A stretch of 64,000 nt of DNA from Microbacterium sp. (lineage in GTDB: Bacteria > Actinomycetota > Actinomycetes > Actinomycetales > Microbacteriaceae): the NCBI RefSeq assembly GCF_003248605.1, contig NZ_QFPF01000003.1, forward strand, positions 1 through 64,000, read 5' to 3'. The notes beneath the pieces were generated by a model, which worked only from the letters and a program-made list of their open reading frames with translations, was not told the origin of the DNA and searched no databases. How positions within the stretch are numbered: position 1 is the first letter of the stretch; every line of letters starts with the position of its first letter. Below are positions 26,867 to 34,749 of this stretch, in pieces. The position numbers were made by a program, and so were the translations under genes.

Positions 26867-28438
26867 TCAGTGCGTGTCCTCGGCCTCGATCTCGGTGCGG
26901 TCGCCCGACCACAGCGTGTGGAAGGTGCCCTCCTTGTCGACGCGCTTGTAGGTGTGCGCCCCGAAGAAGTCGCGCTGACCCTGGATCAGCGCCGCCGGCA
27001 GCCGCTCCGCACGCAGACCGTCGTAGTACGCCAGCGACGACGAGAACGCGGGGGCCGGGATGCCGGCGCCCGCCGACTGCGACACGATCCGGCGCCATGC
27101 GTCCTGAGCGCGGCCGAGCGCCTCGACGAAATACGGCGCCGTCAGCAGCACGGGCAGACCGGGCTCGGCGGCGTACGCGTCCGAGATCCGGTTGAGGAAC
27201 TGCGCGCGGATGATGCAGCCCCCGCGCCAGATCTTCGCGATCGCGCCCAGGTCGATCGACCAGTCGTACTCGGCCGCGCCCGCACGGATCTCGTCGAAGC
27301 CCTGCGAGTACGCGACGATCTTCGAGGCGTAGAGCGCCAGGCGCACGTCTTCGATGAACGCGTCGACGTCATCGATCGACAGGCCCGCGGAGGGCCCGGG
27401 CAGGTCGCCTGACACGGCGCGCTGCTCGGGGTGCGAGGAGAGCGAACGGGCGAAGGTGGCTTCGGCGATGCCCGAGACCGGCACGCCCAGCGAGAGGGCG
27501 GTCTGCACGGTCCACGCTCCGGTGCCCTTGGCGCCGGCCTGGTCGAGGATCACGTCGACGAGCGGCTGACCGGTCGCGGCGTCCACCTGGCGGAGCACCT
27601 CGGCGGTGATCTCGATGAGGTAGCTCTCGAGCTCGCCGCGGTTCCACTCGGCGAACACGTCGGCGATCTCGGCCGGCGACTTGCCGGTGCCGCGGCGGAT
27701 GAGGTCGTACGCCTCGGCGATGAGCTGCATGTCGGCGTACTCGATGCCGTTGTGCACCATCTTCACGAAGTGGCCGGCGCCGTCATGCCCGACGTGCGTC
27801 ACACACGGCTCGCCCTCGGCGACGGCCGCGATGGACCGCAGGATCGGGCCGAGCGTGACCCACGACTCATCCGAGCCGCCGGGCATGATCGAGGGGCCGG
27901 TCAGGGCTCCCTCCTCGCCGCCCGAGATGCCGGCGCCGACGAAGTTGATGCCGGTCTCGCGAACCGCCTTCTCGCGGCGGATGGTGTCGGTGAAGAGGGC
28001 GTTGCCGCCGTCGACGATGATGTCGCCCGGCTCGAACGCGTCGACGAGCGCGTCGATCACGGCGTCGGTGGCCTTGCCGGCCTTGACCATGATGATCGCG
28101 GTGCGCGGCTTCTGCAGCGACGCGGCGAACTCGTCGTACGAGAACGCGGGCACGAACTCGGCCTCGGGGTGCTCGGCGACCAGCTCGTCGGTCTTCGACC
28201 GTGAACGGTTGTAGATGGCGACGGTGTTGCCCTCGCGCGAGGCGAGGTTGCGGGCGAGGTTGGATCCCATGACCGCCAGGCCCACGACGCCGATGTTGGC
28301 GATGGGGGCGCCGGCGGTGTCGGGGCCGGCGGGAGTGGGCGCCTCGCGGGGCACATCCTCGGGCGAGGGTGCACCCTCGTGCGCCTCGGCCGAGCCCGGC
28401 TGGTCGTCTCGATCGGTGGACGTGTTGGTGCTGTTCAT
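26867..28438 (-). CDS. gnd: 6-phosphogluconate dehydrogenase (decarboxylating)
   Basis: A 523-residue enzyme that oxidises 6-phosphogluconate to ribulose 5-phosphate, CO2 and NADPH. The catalytic core starts at about residue 47 with NIGVVGLAVMGSNLARNLASREG (nucleotide site), followed by the substrate-binding signature FVGAGISGGEEGALTGPSIMPGG and the catalytic KMVHNGIEYADMQLIAEAY; the C-terminal helical domain is complete. The first 46 residues are an acidic, Pro-rich extension not found in most homologues, opened by an ATG at 28438 behind GAGGAGAGG. An ATG near the core is not obvious, so the extension may be real. It lies 62 bp downstream of the KDPG aldolase gene on the same strand, tying it to gluconate use. 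Confidence 0.95.
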   Translation of the reverse strand: MNSTNTSTDRDDQPGSAEAHEGAPSPEDVPREAPTPAGPDTAGAPIANIGVVGLAVMGSNLARNLASREGNTVAIYNRSRSKTDELVAEHPEAEFVPAFSYDEFAASLQKPRTAIIMVKAGKATDAVIDALVDAFEPGDIIVDGGNALFTDTIRREKAVRETGINFVGAGISGGEEGALTGPSIMPGGSDESWVTLGPILRSIAAVAEGEPCVTHVGHDGAGHFVKMVHNGIEYADMQLIAEAYDLIRRGTGKSPAEIADVFAEWNRGELESYLIEITAEVLRQVDAATGQPLVDVILDQAGAKGTGAWTVQTALSLGVPVSGIAEATFARSLSSHPEQRAVSGDLPGPSAGLSIDDVDAFIEDVRLALYASKIVAYSQGFDEIRAGAAEYDWSIDLGAIAKIWRGGCIIRAQFLNRISDAYAAEPGLPVLLTAPYFVEALGRAQDAWRRIVSQSAGAGIPAPAFSSSLAYYDGLRAERLPAALIQGQRDFFGAHTYKRVDKEGTFHTLWSGDRTEIEAEDTH

Positions 28439-28500
28439 ACCTCTCCTCGTGCGTGCCGACCTGCGGTGCGCCGCGACGTGGGCCGCACCCGTAGCCGGTC

Positions 28501-29148
28501 CTAGCGTAGTGCGAGCGCCGGGTGTGCCCCCGCGAGTGTGACGGCCTCTTTCGTCAGGCGTGCGACCTCGTCCCATTGACCGCGACGGATGCTGTCGGCG
28601 GGCAGCATCCACGAACCACCGACCGCGAGCACGGCGGGGATGCGCAGGTAGTCGGCGAGGTTCGCCGGTGAGATCCCGCCGGTGGGGACGAAGCGCACGC
28701 CGCCGAACGGGGCGGTGAGAGCACGAAGCGACCCGGCGCCGCCGGAGGACTCGGCGGGGAAGAACTTGACGGCGTCGACGCCGAGTTCGAGTGCCGCCTG
28801 GATCTCGGTCGCGGTGACGGCGCCCGGTAGCACGGGGATGGCGTGCTCCCGGCAACGCTCGATCACCGCCCGCGACGTGCCCGGCGAGACGATGAACGAC
28901 GCCCCGGCAGTCACGGCGGCGTCGACCTGCTCGGGCCGGATCACGGTGCCCGCCCCGACGAGCACGTCTCCGCGGGCGGCGATCGCCGCGATCGCGTCGG
29001 CCGCGGCGTCGGTGCGGAAGGTGACCTCGGCGACGGGGAGACCGCCGGCGACGAGGGCCGCGGCGATGCCGGCGCCCTCGAGGGGTGTGGTCGCCGTGAC
29101 GACGGGGACGATCCTGTGCTGCGCGATGCGCTCGAAGAGGGGGGTCAT
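28501..29148 (-). CDS. eda: 2-keto-3-deoxy-6-phosphogluconate (KDPG) aldolase
   Basis: A 215-residue class I aldolase that splits KDPG into pyruvate and glyceraldehyde 3-phosphate. Family features are RIVPVV near the N-terminus, the catalytic Glu in PVAEVTFRTDAA, GAGTVIRPEQVDAAVTAGASFIVSPG, the Schiff-base Lys in GVDAVKFFPAES, and the phosphate site FVPTGGISPANLADYL. Start is one of two adjacent ATGs (29151 or 29148) behind GGAAG; the upstream open frame is a shadow of the kinase gene. It is divergent from the FGGY kinase, with a palindromic operator between. Its usual partner, 6-phosphogluconate dehydratase, is not in the window. Confidence 0.93.
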   Translation of the reverse strand: MTPLFERIAQHRIVPVVTATTPLEGAGIAAALVAGGLPVAEVTFRTDAAADAIAAIAARGDVLVGAGTVIRPEQVDAAVTAGASFIVSPGTSRAVIERCREHAIPVLPGAVTATEIQAALELGVDAVKFFPAESSGGAGSLRALTAPFGGVRFVPTGGISPANLADYLRIPAVLAVGGSWMLPADSIRRGQWDEVARLTKEAVTLAGAHPALALR

Positions 29149-29187
29149 CATCTGCTTCCGCCGAGCGCGGCGGTCGCGCGTGGAGGA

Positions 29188-29202
29188 AATGATCATATCA
29201 TT
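29188..29202. promoter_or_regulatory. Palindromic operator 1 of the gluconate cluster (probable GntR site)
   Basis: AATGAT-CAT-ATCATT is a perfect 6-3-6 inverted repeat between divergent eda and the FGGY kinase, just before the kinase start codon. It has the same layout and GAT-N3-ATC core as the palindrome in front of the GntR/GntP gene pair at 32397. Confidence 0.65.
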
Positions 29203-30642
29203 GTGGGGCAACGACTCGAAGCCAGTACGACATCCGCGAAGACGATGCTCTTCGACACCGAATCGGGAGTGCTCGCGGTGCGCAGCCGTCGGTTCGAGGT
29301 CGATGGACCCGATTCCGCGGTGCGGGACGGCGATGCCATCTACACGCAGATGATGGCGCTCGGGCGCGAGAGCGCCGCGGGCCGTGCCATCGATCTGATC
29401 GTGCTCAGCGGCACCTGGCACGGTCTGACGCTGCGCCGCGCCGACCTCTCGCCCGTCACCCCCGTCATGGAGTGGCCCTACACCGGGGCTCAGGACCTGT
29501 GCGCCCGGCTGCGCGCCGACCAGGAGTTCATGTGGTGGTTCTACGAGCGCACCGGCTGCATGGTCAACGCGATCTATCCGGTCTTCAAGCTGCTGCACCT
29601 GGCCGAGGGTGGACACGACCTCGACGGCCTGCTCGCGCTCGACCAGTCCAGCCTCAACTTCGCCCGACTGACCGGCGAGGTCTGGACCAATCCGTCGCTG
29701 GCCTCGGGCACCGGACTGCTCAACGCCCACACCGCGGACTGGGATGCCGAGGTCATCGCCCGCCTGGGGCTGGAGGGCGTACGCCTCCCCGAACTGCGCT
29801 CGGCGACCGACACGGCGCCGCTCGCGCCCGACGCCGCCGTCCTGCTCGGGTTGCGCCCGGGGATCCCGGTGCTCACGCCGGGTCCCGACGGCGGCCTCAG
29901 CCAGGTCGGCGATCTCGCCACCGAGCCCGGCGACATGACCTTCTCGATGGGCACGAGCGGCGCCCTTCGCTTTTCGACCCTGCACCCCTCGCTCTCGCCG
30001 ACGCTCAGCACCTGGTCCTACCGCTCGCCCGTCGGGGCGCTCAGCGGCGCGGCGACATCAGGGTGCGGCAACTGCGTCGACTGGGCGAAGGAGCGGCTGT
30101 TCGGCTCGTCGACCGACTACGCCGAGATCGAGCCGCTGCTGTCGGCCGACAAACGGTCGCTGCCGGTGTTCATGCCCTTCCTCTTCGGCGAACGCAGCCC
30201 CGGGTGGCAGGATCAGCGTCGCGGCGGCCTGCTCGAACTGCAGCCGCAGCATTCCCGCGCCGACATGTATCAGGCGGTTCTCGAGGGCATCGTGTACTCG
30301 CTCTACCACTGCTACAAGGAGCTCACGGCGCTCAACGGCACACCGCGGCGCATCGTGCTCTCGGGTGGCGTGCTCTCCTCGCCCTACTGGACCCAGCTCA
30401 CATCCGACGTCTTCGGCGCGCAGATGGAGGTCTCGTCGCGCCAGCACAGCTCGGTCGTCGGCGCGGTGCGCATGGGCCTTCGCAGCGCGGGGCTCGACGA
30501 GCGGCATCCCGCACTCGATGACGCGGCGCCGCGCATCGTCGCGCCACGTCTGGAGCGTAGAGAGCAGTACGACGAGGGCTTCGCGCGATACCTCGACCAC
30601 TACTCGCGGACGCTCCCGGGCGCGGGGGAGGGCGCACGATGA
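29203..30642 (+). CDS. FGGY-family carbohydrate kinase (probable gluconokinase)
   Basis: About 479 residues of the FGGY sugar-kinase fold. The N-terminal phosphate loop reads RLEASTTSAKTMLFDTESG, a variant in which the usual Asp-Gly-Thr-Thr start is replaced by Glu-Ala-Ser-Thr-Thr. Later motifs are normal: GDMTFSMGTSGALRFS, FLFGERSPGW, and the adenosine site RIVLSGGVLSSPYWTQLTSDVFG. In Gram-positives, FGGY kinases often phosphorylate gluconate; the neighbourhood supports that but the substrate is inferred. The start is odd: no ATG fits; the GTG at 29203 is chosen, with ATT 29200 and ATC 29197 as alternatives, and the GGAGG at 29182 lies rather far upstream. It overlaps the next gene by 4 bp. 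Confidence 0.82.
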   Translation: MGQRLEASTTSAKTMLFDTESGVLAVRSRRFEVDGPDSAVRDGDAIYTQMMALGRESAAGRAIDLIVLSGTWHGLTLRRADLSPVTPVMEWPYTGAQDLCARLRADQEFMWWFYERTGCMVNAIYPVFKLLHLAEGGHDLDGLLALDQSSLNFARLTGEVWTNPSLASGTGLLNAHTADWDAEVIARLGLEGVRLPELRSATDTAPLAPDAAVLLGLRPGIPVLTPGPDGGLSQVGDLATEPGDMTFSMGTSGALRFSTLHPSLSPTLSTWSYRSPVGALSGAATSGCGNCVDWAKERLFGSSTDYAEIEPLLSADKRSLPVFMPFLFGERSPGWQDQRRGGLLELQPQHSRADMYQAVLEGIVYSLYHCYKELTALNGTPRRIVLSGGVLSSPYWTQLTSDVFGAQMEVSSRQHSSVVGAVRMGLRSAGLDERHPALDDAAPRIVAPRLERREQYDEGFARYLDHYSRTLPGAGEGAR

Positions 30643-31592
30643 AGATCCTCGTCACGCCCACGTCCCTCTGCCGCGACCGCGAGGCGCCGAGCCTCGATCC
30701 GCTGCGCGCGTACGCCGACGAGCTCGTCTTCAACGACACCGGCCGGCCGATGACGGAGCACGAGCTCATCGAGGCGCTGCCGGGGGTGGATGCTGTCGTC
30801 GCCGGCCTCGACGACTACACCGCTGCCGTGCTGCGCAGCGCCGACGCGCTCCGCGTCATCTCGCGCTACGGCGTGGGGGTGAACAACATCGACCTCGCCG
30901 TCGCCGCCGAGCGCGGCGTCGTCGTCACGCGCACGCCCGGCGCGAACGCGCTCGCCGTGGCGGAGCTGGCGATCGGGTTGACGTTCTCCGCGGCACGCAG
31001 CATCCCTCGTCTGGATGCGGGGGTGCGCGCGGGGGACTGGCTCCGAGGCGACGGGTTGGAGTTGACGGGGCGCACGTTCGGCGTGATCGGATTCGGCGCG
31101 ATCGGGCGCCTGGTCGCCGAGCGTGCACGCGGGATCGGCATGCGCGTCGTGGCATATGACCCGATGCTGCCCGATGCGGTCTTCGAGGGGGCGGGCGTCG
31201 AGCGCGCCGATCTCGACGACCTGTGCCGCGCGAGCGACGTCGTGAGTGCGCACGTGCCGCTTCTGGATTCGACCCGGCACCTGCTCGATGCGCGCCGACT
31301 CGCGCTGCTGCGGCCGGATGCGATCGTGATCAACACCGCCCGGGGCGGGCTGCTCGACGAGGCGGCGGCGCTGGCCGCGCTGGAGTCCGGGCACCTGCAC
31401 GCCGTCGCGATCGACGTCTACGAGACCGAGCCGCCGAGCGCGTCCGTGCTGGTCGGGCATCCCCGGGTGATATCGACACCCCACAGCGGCGCGCACACGC
31501 GCGAGGCGATCGTGCGCACCGCGACCCAGGCCGTCGCGGACGTGCTCGCGGTCCTGCGCGGCCAGGCGACGCCGAACGCGGTCACCACCTAG
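30639..31592 (+). CDS. D-2-hydroxyacid dehydrogenase (possible 2-ketogluconate reductase)
   Basis: A 317-residue NAD(P)-dependent dehydrogenase of the 3-phosphoglycerate dehydrogenase-like family. RYGVGVNNIDLAVAAERGV is the substrate-side motif, GFGAIGRLVAERARGIGMRVVAYDP the nucleotide site, the catalytic Arg lies in INTARGGLLDE, the Glu in DVYETEPP and the His in STPHSGAHTREA. There is no C-terminal ACT domain, so it is not the serine-pathway SerA. In a gluconate/idonate cluster a 2-keto-D-gluconate reductase (GhrB-like) is the natural proposal, but this is inference from context. Start ATG overlaps the kinase stop (ATGA). Confidence 0.88.
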   Translation: MKILVTPTSLCRDREAPSLDPLRAYADELVFNDTGRPMTEHELIEALPGVDAVVAGLDDYTAAVLRSADALRVISRYGVGVNNIDLAVAAERGVVVTRTPGANALAVAELAIGLTFSAARSIPRLDAGVRAGDWLRGDGLELTGRTFGVIGFGAIGRLVAERARGIGMRVVAYDPMLPDAVFEGAGVERADLDDLCRASDVVSAHVPLLDSTRHLLDARRLALLRPDAIVINTARGGLLDEAAALAALESGHLHAVAIDVYETEPPSASVLVGHPRVISTPHSGAHTREAIVRTATQAVADVLAVLRGQATPNAVTT

Positions 31593-31664
31593 ACAGCACA
31601 GGGCGCGCACGCCGCTGCTCGGCAGGGGGCGCGGATGCCGGGGCTCAGCGATGCAGCCCGCGAC

Positions 31665-32360
31665 CTACCGGGCCCCGCGCACCTCGCCGAGCACGGTGTC
31701 GACATACCGGCGCGTGTGATGCTCGGCGGCATCGGCGTCGCCCCGCGCGATCGCGGCCGCGGTCTGGACGTGATTGTGCAGCGCTTCCGAGTGCGGCACC
31801 CCGGGGGTCAGGCCCAGGTGCGAACGCCCGGCGATGACCGCGGCGATCGCGGGCTTGGTCGCCGCGAGCATGAGGTTGCCGCTCGTGTCGAGGATGAGGT
31901 CGTGGAAGGCGATGTCGGCGGCCAGGTATTCGTCGGTGTCGCCGAGACCGTCGTGCCCGAGCTTCTCGAGCCGGTTGGCGAGCCGGAGGATCTCGGCTCG
32001 CTGCACGTCGCTGGCCCGCTGCGCGCTCAGACGTGCGGCGATCGGCTCGATCGCCGCACGCAGCTCGGTCACGACGACCAGCTGCTGGTCTCGGCCCGGC
32101 CCCTGCAGCTGCCAGCCGATGAGCCGCGTGTCCAGTGCGCTCCACTCCGACGGCGGGCGCACCGTGACGCCCACGCGGCGGCGTGATTCCAGCATCCCCA
32201 TCGCCTCGAGCACCCGGACGGCTTCGCGGATCACCGTGCGGGAGACGCCGTACTCCGCCTCGAGCCCCGCGAGGGTGAGCACGGACCCGGGGAGGAGCTC
32301 GCCGGCGGTGATGCGCACGCCCAGATGGTCGAGCACCGGGCCGTGGGATGCCTGGGCCAA
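31665..32360 (-). CDS. GntR-family transcriptional regulator (FadR/FCD subfamily)
   Basis: A 231-residue repressor-type protein. The N-terminal winged helix has GVRITAGELLPGSVLTLAGLEAEYGVSRTVIREAVRVLEAMGMLESRRRVGV, the standard GntR recognition region. The C-terminal all-helical FCD domain shows the metal/ligand residues in ELRAAIEPIAARLSA, DIAFHDLILDTSGN and LHNHVQTAAAIARGDADAAEHHTRRYVD. FCD regulators bind sugar acids such as gluconate. It sits in the middle of the cluster, divergent from gntP, with a palindrome in the gap matching the one at 29188. It is therefore the likely repressor of both promoters, with gluconate or its phosphate as inducer. Confidence 0.92.
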   Translation of the reverse strand: MAQASHGPVLDHLGVRITAGELLPGSVLTLAGLEAEYGVSRTVIREAVRVLEAMGMLESRRRVGVTVRPPSEWSALDTRLIGWQLQGPGRDQQLVVVTELRAAIEPIAARLSAQRASDVQRAEILRLANRLEKLGHDGLGDTDEYLAADIAFHDLILDTSGNLMLAATKPAIAAVIAGRSHLGLTPGVPHSEALHNHVQTAAAIARGDADAAEHHTRRYVDTVLGEVRGAR

Positions 32361-32391
32361 CGAGCACTCCGATCAAAAATATGACGACAGG

Positions 32392-32421
32392 TTGAAAAAG
32401 ATACGATCTTTGTGTGAGAAT
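32392..32421 (+). promoter_or_regulatory. Putative gntP promoter
   Basis: TTGAAA at 32392 and GAGAAT at 32416 are 18 nt apart, a reasonable -35/-10 pair for the vegetative sigma factor. The palindrome at 32397-32411 fills the spacer, the expected place for a repressor to block polymerase. The leader to the gntP start would be about 110 nt. Confidence 0.45.
32397..32411. promoter_or_regulatory. Palindromic operator 2 of the gluconate cluster (probable GntR site)
   Basis: AAAGAT-ACG-ATCTTT is a perfect 6-3-6 inverted repeat between divergent gntR and gntP. Core GAT-N3-ATC and A/T flanks are shared with operator 1. Confidence 0.65.
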
Positions 32422-32534
32422 TCACAGATCCTCGGTCAGGCGTTGACGCCGGGCCCGAGGAACGCTCGAATCCTAACGCGGGTGCATCGGCCTTCACGGC
32501 GGCACCCGGTTCCTCACTATCAATGGAGATCCAG

Positions 32535-33923
32535 ATGGAAGATTGGACCCAGACTCTGGGTACGGGGCCGCTGCTGCTGATCGCAGCCGGCGCCATCGCG
32601 CTGATCCTCGTCATGATCATCGTCTTCAAGGTGCACGCCTTCCTGACGCTGATCGTCGTCTCGCTGCTGACCGCCCTGGTCGCCCGCGTGCCGATCGGCG
32701 AGATCGCGACCACCCTGACCGGCGGCTTCGGCGCAACCCTCGGCACGGTCGCGCTGCTCGTCGGTCTCGGCGCGATGCTCGGCCGCCTCATCGAACACTC
32801 GGGTGGCGCGAAGGCGCTCGCCGACCGCTTCGTCGAGATCTTCGGCGAGAAGCGCGCTCCGTTCGCGCTCGGCATCGCATCGCTGATCCTCGGCTTCCCG
32901 ATGTTCTTCGACGCCGGCCTCGTCATGATGCTGCCCATCATCTTCGCGATCGCACGCCGCGTCTCGAAGAACAACGTGCTGCTGTTCGGCCTGCCCGCCG
33001 CCGCGGCGTTCTCGGTCATGCACGTCTTCCTGCCCCCGCACCCGGGCCCGGTCACGGCGACCGAGCTCTACGGCGCGAACCTCGGCATCGTGCTGCTGGT
33101 CGGCCTCATCATCGCGTTCCCGGTCTGGTACGTCTCGGGTTACCTCTGGGGAAAGTTCGTCGCCGCGCGCATCCCGCTGCCGGTGCCCACGATCTTCGGC
33201 GAGATCGACGACGACCAGCCCGTCAACCCGCCCAAGCCCCGCACGATCATCCTGCTGCTCCTGCTGCCGATGTTCCTGATTTTCCTCAACACGGGGCTGT
33301 CGACGCTCGCGACGGCCGGCGCCGTCGACGGCGACAACATGTGGATCCAGCTGCTCATCCTCCTCGGCAACTCCGCCGTCGCACTGCTCATCACGGTCAT
33401 CGTCGCGATGGTCGTGCTGGGCACGCGCCGCGGTGAGAACGGCACCGCGATCGAGAAGATCGTCGACTCGGCCCTCGGACCCGTCGCCTCCGTGATCCTC
33501 ATCACGGGCGCCGGCGGCATGTTCGGCGGCGTCCTACGGGCCTCCGGCATCGGCGATGCACTCGCCGACACCCTCGCCGACATGGGCCTGCCGATCATCT
33601 TCGCGGCATACATCATCGCCGTCGTGATCCGACTGGCTCAGGGCTCGGCGACGGTGGCCCTGGTAACCGCGGCGGGCCTTGCCGCGCCGGCCGTGGTCGC
33701 CGGCGACTTCAACCCGCTCCAGATCGCGGCGATCACGCTCGCGACCGCGGCGGGCTCGGTCTTCGCCGGACACGTCAACGACTCGGGCTTCTGGCTCGTC
33801 GGCCGCCTGATGGGTATGGACGTCAAGACCACGCTGAAGACCTGGACCGTGCAGCAGACCATCGAGTCGGTCCTCGCGTTCGCGCTCGTGCTCGTGGTCT
33901 ACGGCATCGGCTCGATGCTCTAG
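32535..33923 (+). CDS. gntP: GntP-family gluconate/idonate permease
   Basis: A 462-residue secondary transporter with about 12-14 hydrophobic segments. Family stretches include LVGLGAMLGRLIEHSGGAKALADR, FFDAGLVMMLPIIFAIAR, the re-entrant region VMHVFLPPHPGPVTATELYGANLG, and RLAQGSATVALVTAAGLAAP. The GntP family imports gluconate, idonate and related acids with protons. An in-frame ATG at 32523 exists, but the ATG at 32535 has GGAG nine bases upstream and is preferred. It heads a run of three genes (permease, SDR, zinc dehydrogenase) divergent from the GntR gene. Confidence 0.92.
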   Translation: MEDWTQTLGTGPLLLIAAGAIALILVMIIVFKVHAFLTLIVVSLLTALVARVPIGEIATTLTGGFGATLGTVALLVGLGAMLGRLIEHSGGAKALADRFVEIFGEKRAPFALGIASLILGFPMFFDAGLVMMLPIIFAIARRVSKNNVLLFGLPAAAAFSVMHVFLPPHPGPVTATELYGANLGIVLLVGLIIAFPVWYVSGYLWGKFVAARIPLPVPTIFGEIDDDQPVNPPKPRTIILLLLLPMFLIFLNTGLSTLATAGAVDGDNMWIQLLILLGNSAVALLITVIVAMVVLGTRRGENGTAIEKIVDSALGPVASVILITGAGGMFGGVLRASGIGDALADTLADMGLPIIFAAYIIAVVIRLAQGSATVALVTAAGLAAPAVVAGDFNPLQIAAITLATAAGSVFAGHVNDSGFWLVGRLMGMDVKTTLKTWTVQQTIESVLAFALVLVVYGIGSML

Positions 33924-33964
33924 TCCCGCGCCCCGGCATCCACACCCCGAACAGGAGAACCCTC

Positions 33965-34732
33965 ATGTCCGCCCTCTTCGACGTCTCCGATCGTCTCGCG
34001 CTGGTCACGGGCTCGTCCCGCGGACTGGGCCGATCCCTCGCCCTCGCGCTCGCGCGCGCCGGCGCCCGGGTCATCGTGCACGGGCGTGACGCGGATGCGC
34101 TCGAGGCGACGCGTGCGCAGGCGCAGACCCTGTCCGGCCGTCCCGCCGTGTCGGTCACCTTCGATGTGACCGACGCGGCGGCGGTCGAGGCCGGGGTGGC
34201 CGATCTGCTCGCGCGGGTCGGCACCCCCGACATCCTCGTCAACAACGCCGGCGTGCAGCGCCGCGCGCCCATCCAGGACTTCGCGGTCTCGGACTGGGAC
34301 GACATCATCGCCGCGAACCTCTCGGGCGTCTTCTACGTCTCGCGATTCGTCGCGCCCGCGATGATCGCCCGCGGCTCCGGCAAAATCGTCAACGTCGCCT
34401 CGGTGCAGTCGCACCTCGCGCGGCAGACGATCGCCCCGTACTCCGCGTCCAAGGGCGGCGTCGCCCAGCTGACCAAGGGCATGGCGGCCGACCTCGCCCG
34501 CCACGGCATCCAGGTCAACGCGCTCTCACCCGGCTACTTCGCCACCGAGATGAACCGCGCGCTCGTCGAGGACGCCGACTTCACCGCGTGGCTCACCCAG
34601 CGCACCCCCGCCCAGCGCTGGGGGAACTTCGCCGAGCTCGACGGTGCCCTGCTCTTCCTCGCCTCCGACGCCTCCAGTTTCGTGTCGGGACAGAACATCT
34701 TCGTCGACGGCGGCATGACCGCGGTCGTCTGA
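33965..34732 (+). CDS. idnO: SDR-family oxidoreductase, gluconate 5-dehydrogenase-like
   Basis: A 255-residue classical short-chain dehydrogenase. TGSSRGLGRSLALALARAGARVIVHGRD binds NADP(H); NNAGVQRRAPI, the catalytic Ser in VASVQSHLAR and the YSASK active site are all present. The N-terminal LFDVSDRLALVTGSSRGLG and the segment NNAGVQRR match 5-keto-D-gluconate reductases (IdnO), which interconvert 5-ketogluconate and gluconate. Assignment to IdnO rests on this similarity plus the neighbouring permease and idonate-type dehydrogenase. It has a CAGGAG site 8 bases before the ATG. Confidence 0.85.
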   Translation: MSALFDVSDRLALVTGSSRGLGRSLALALARAGARVIVHGRDADALEATRAQAQTLSGRPAVSVTFDVTDAAAVEAGVADLLARVGTPDILVNNAGVQRRAPIQDFAVSDWDDIIAANLSGVFYVSRFVAPAMIARGSGKIVNVASVQSHLARQTIAPYSASKGGVAQLTKGMAADLARHGIQVNALSPGYFATEMNRALVEDADFTAWLTQRTPAQRWGNFAELDGALLFLASDASSFVSGQNIFVDGGMTAVV

Positions 34733-34749
34733 CCCCGAAAGGCCCGCAC

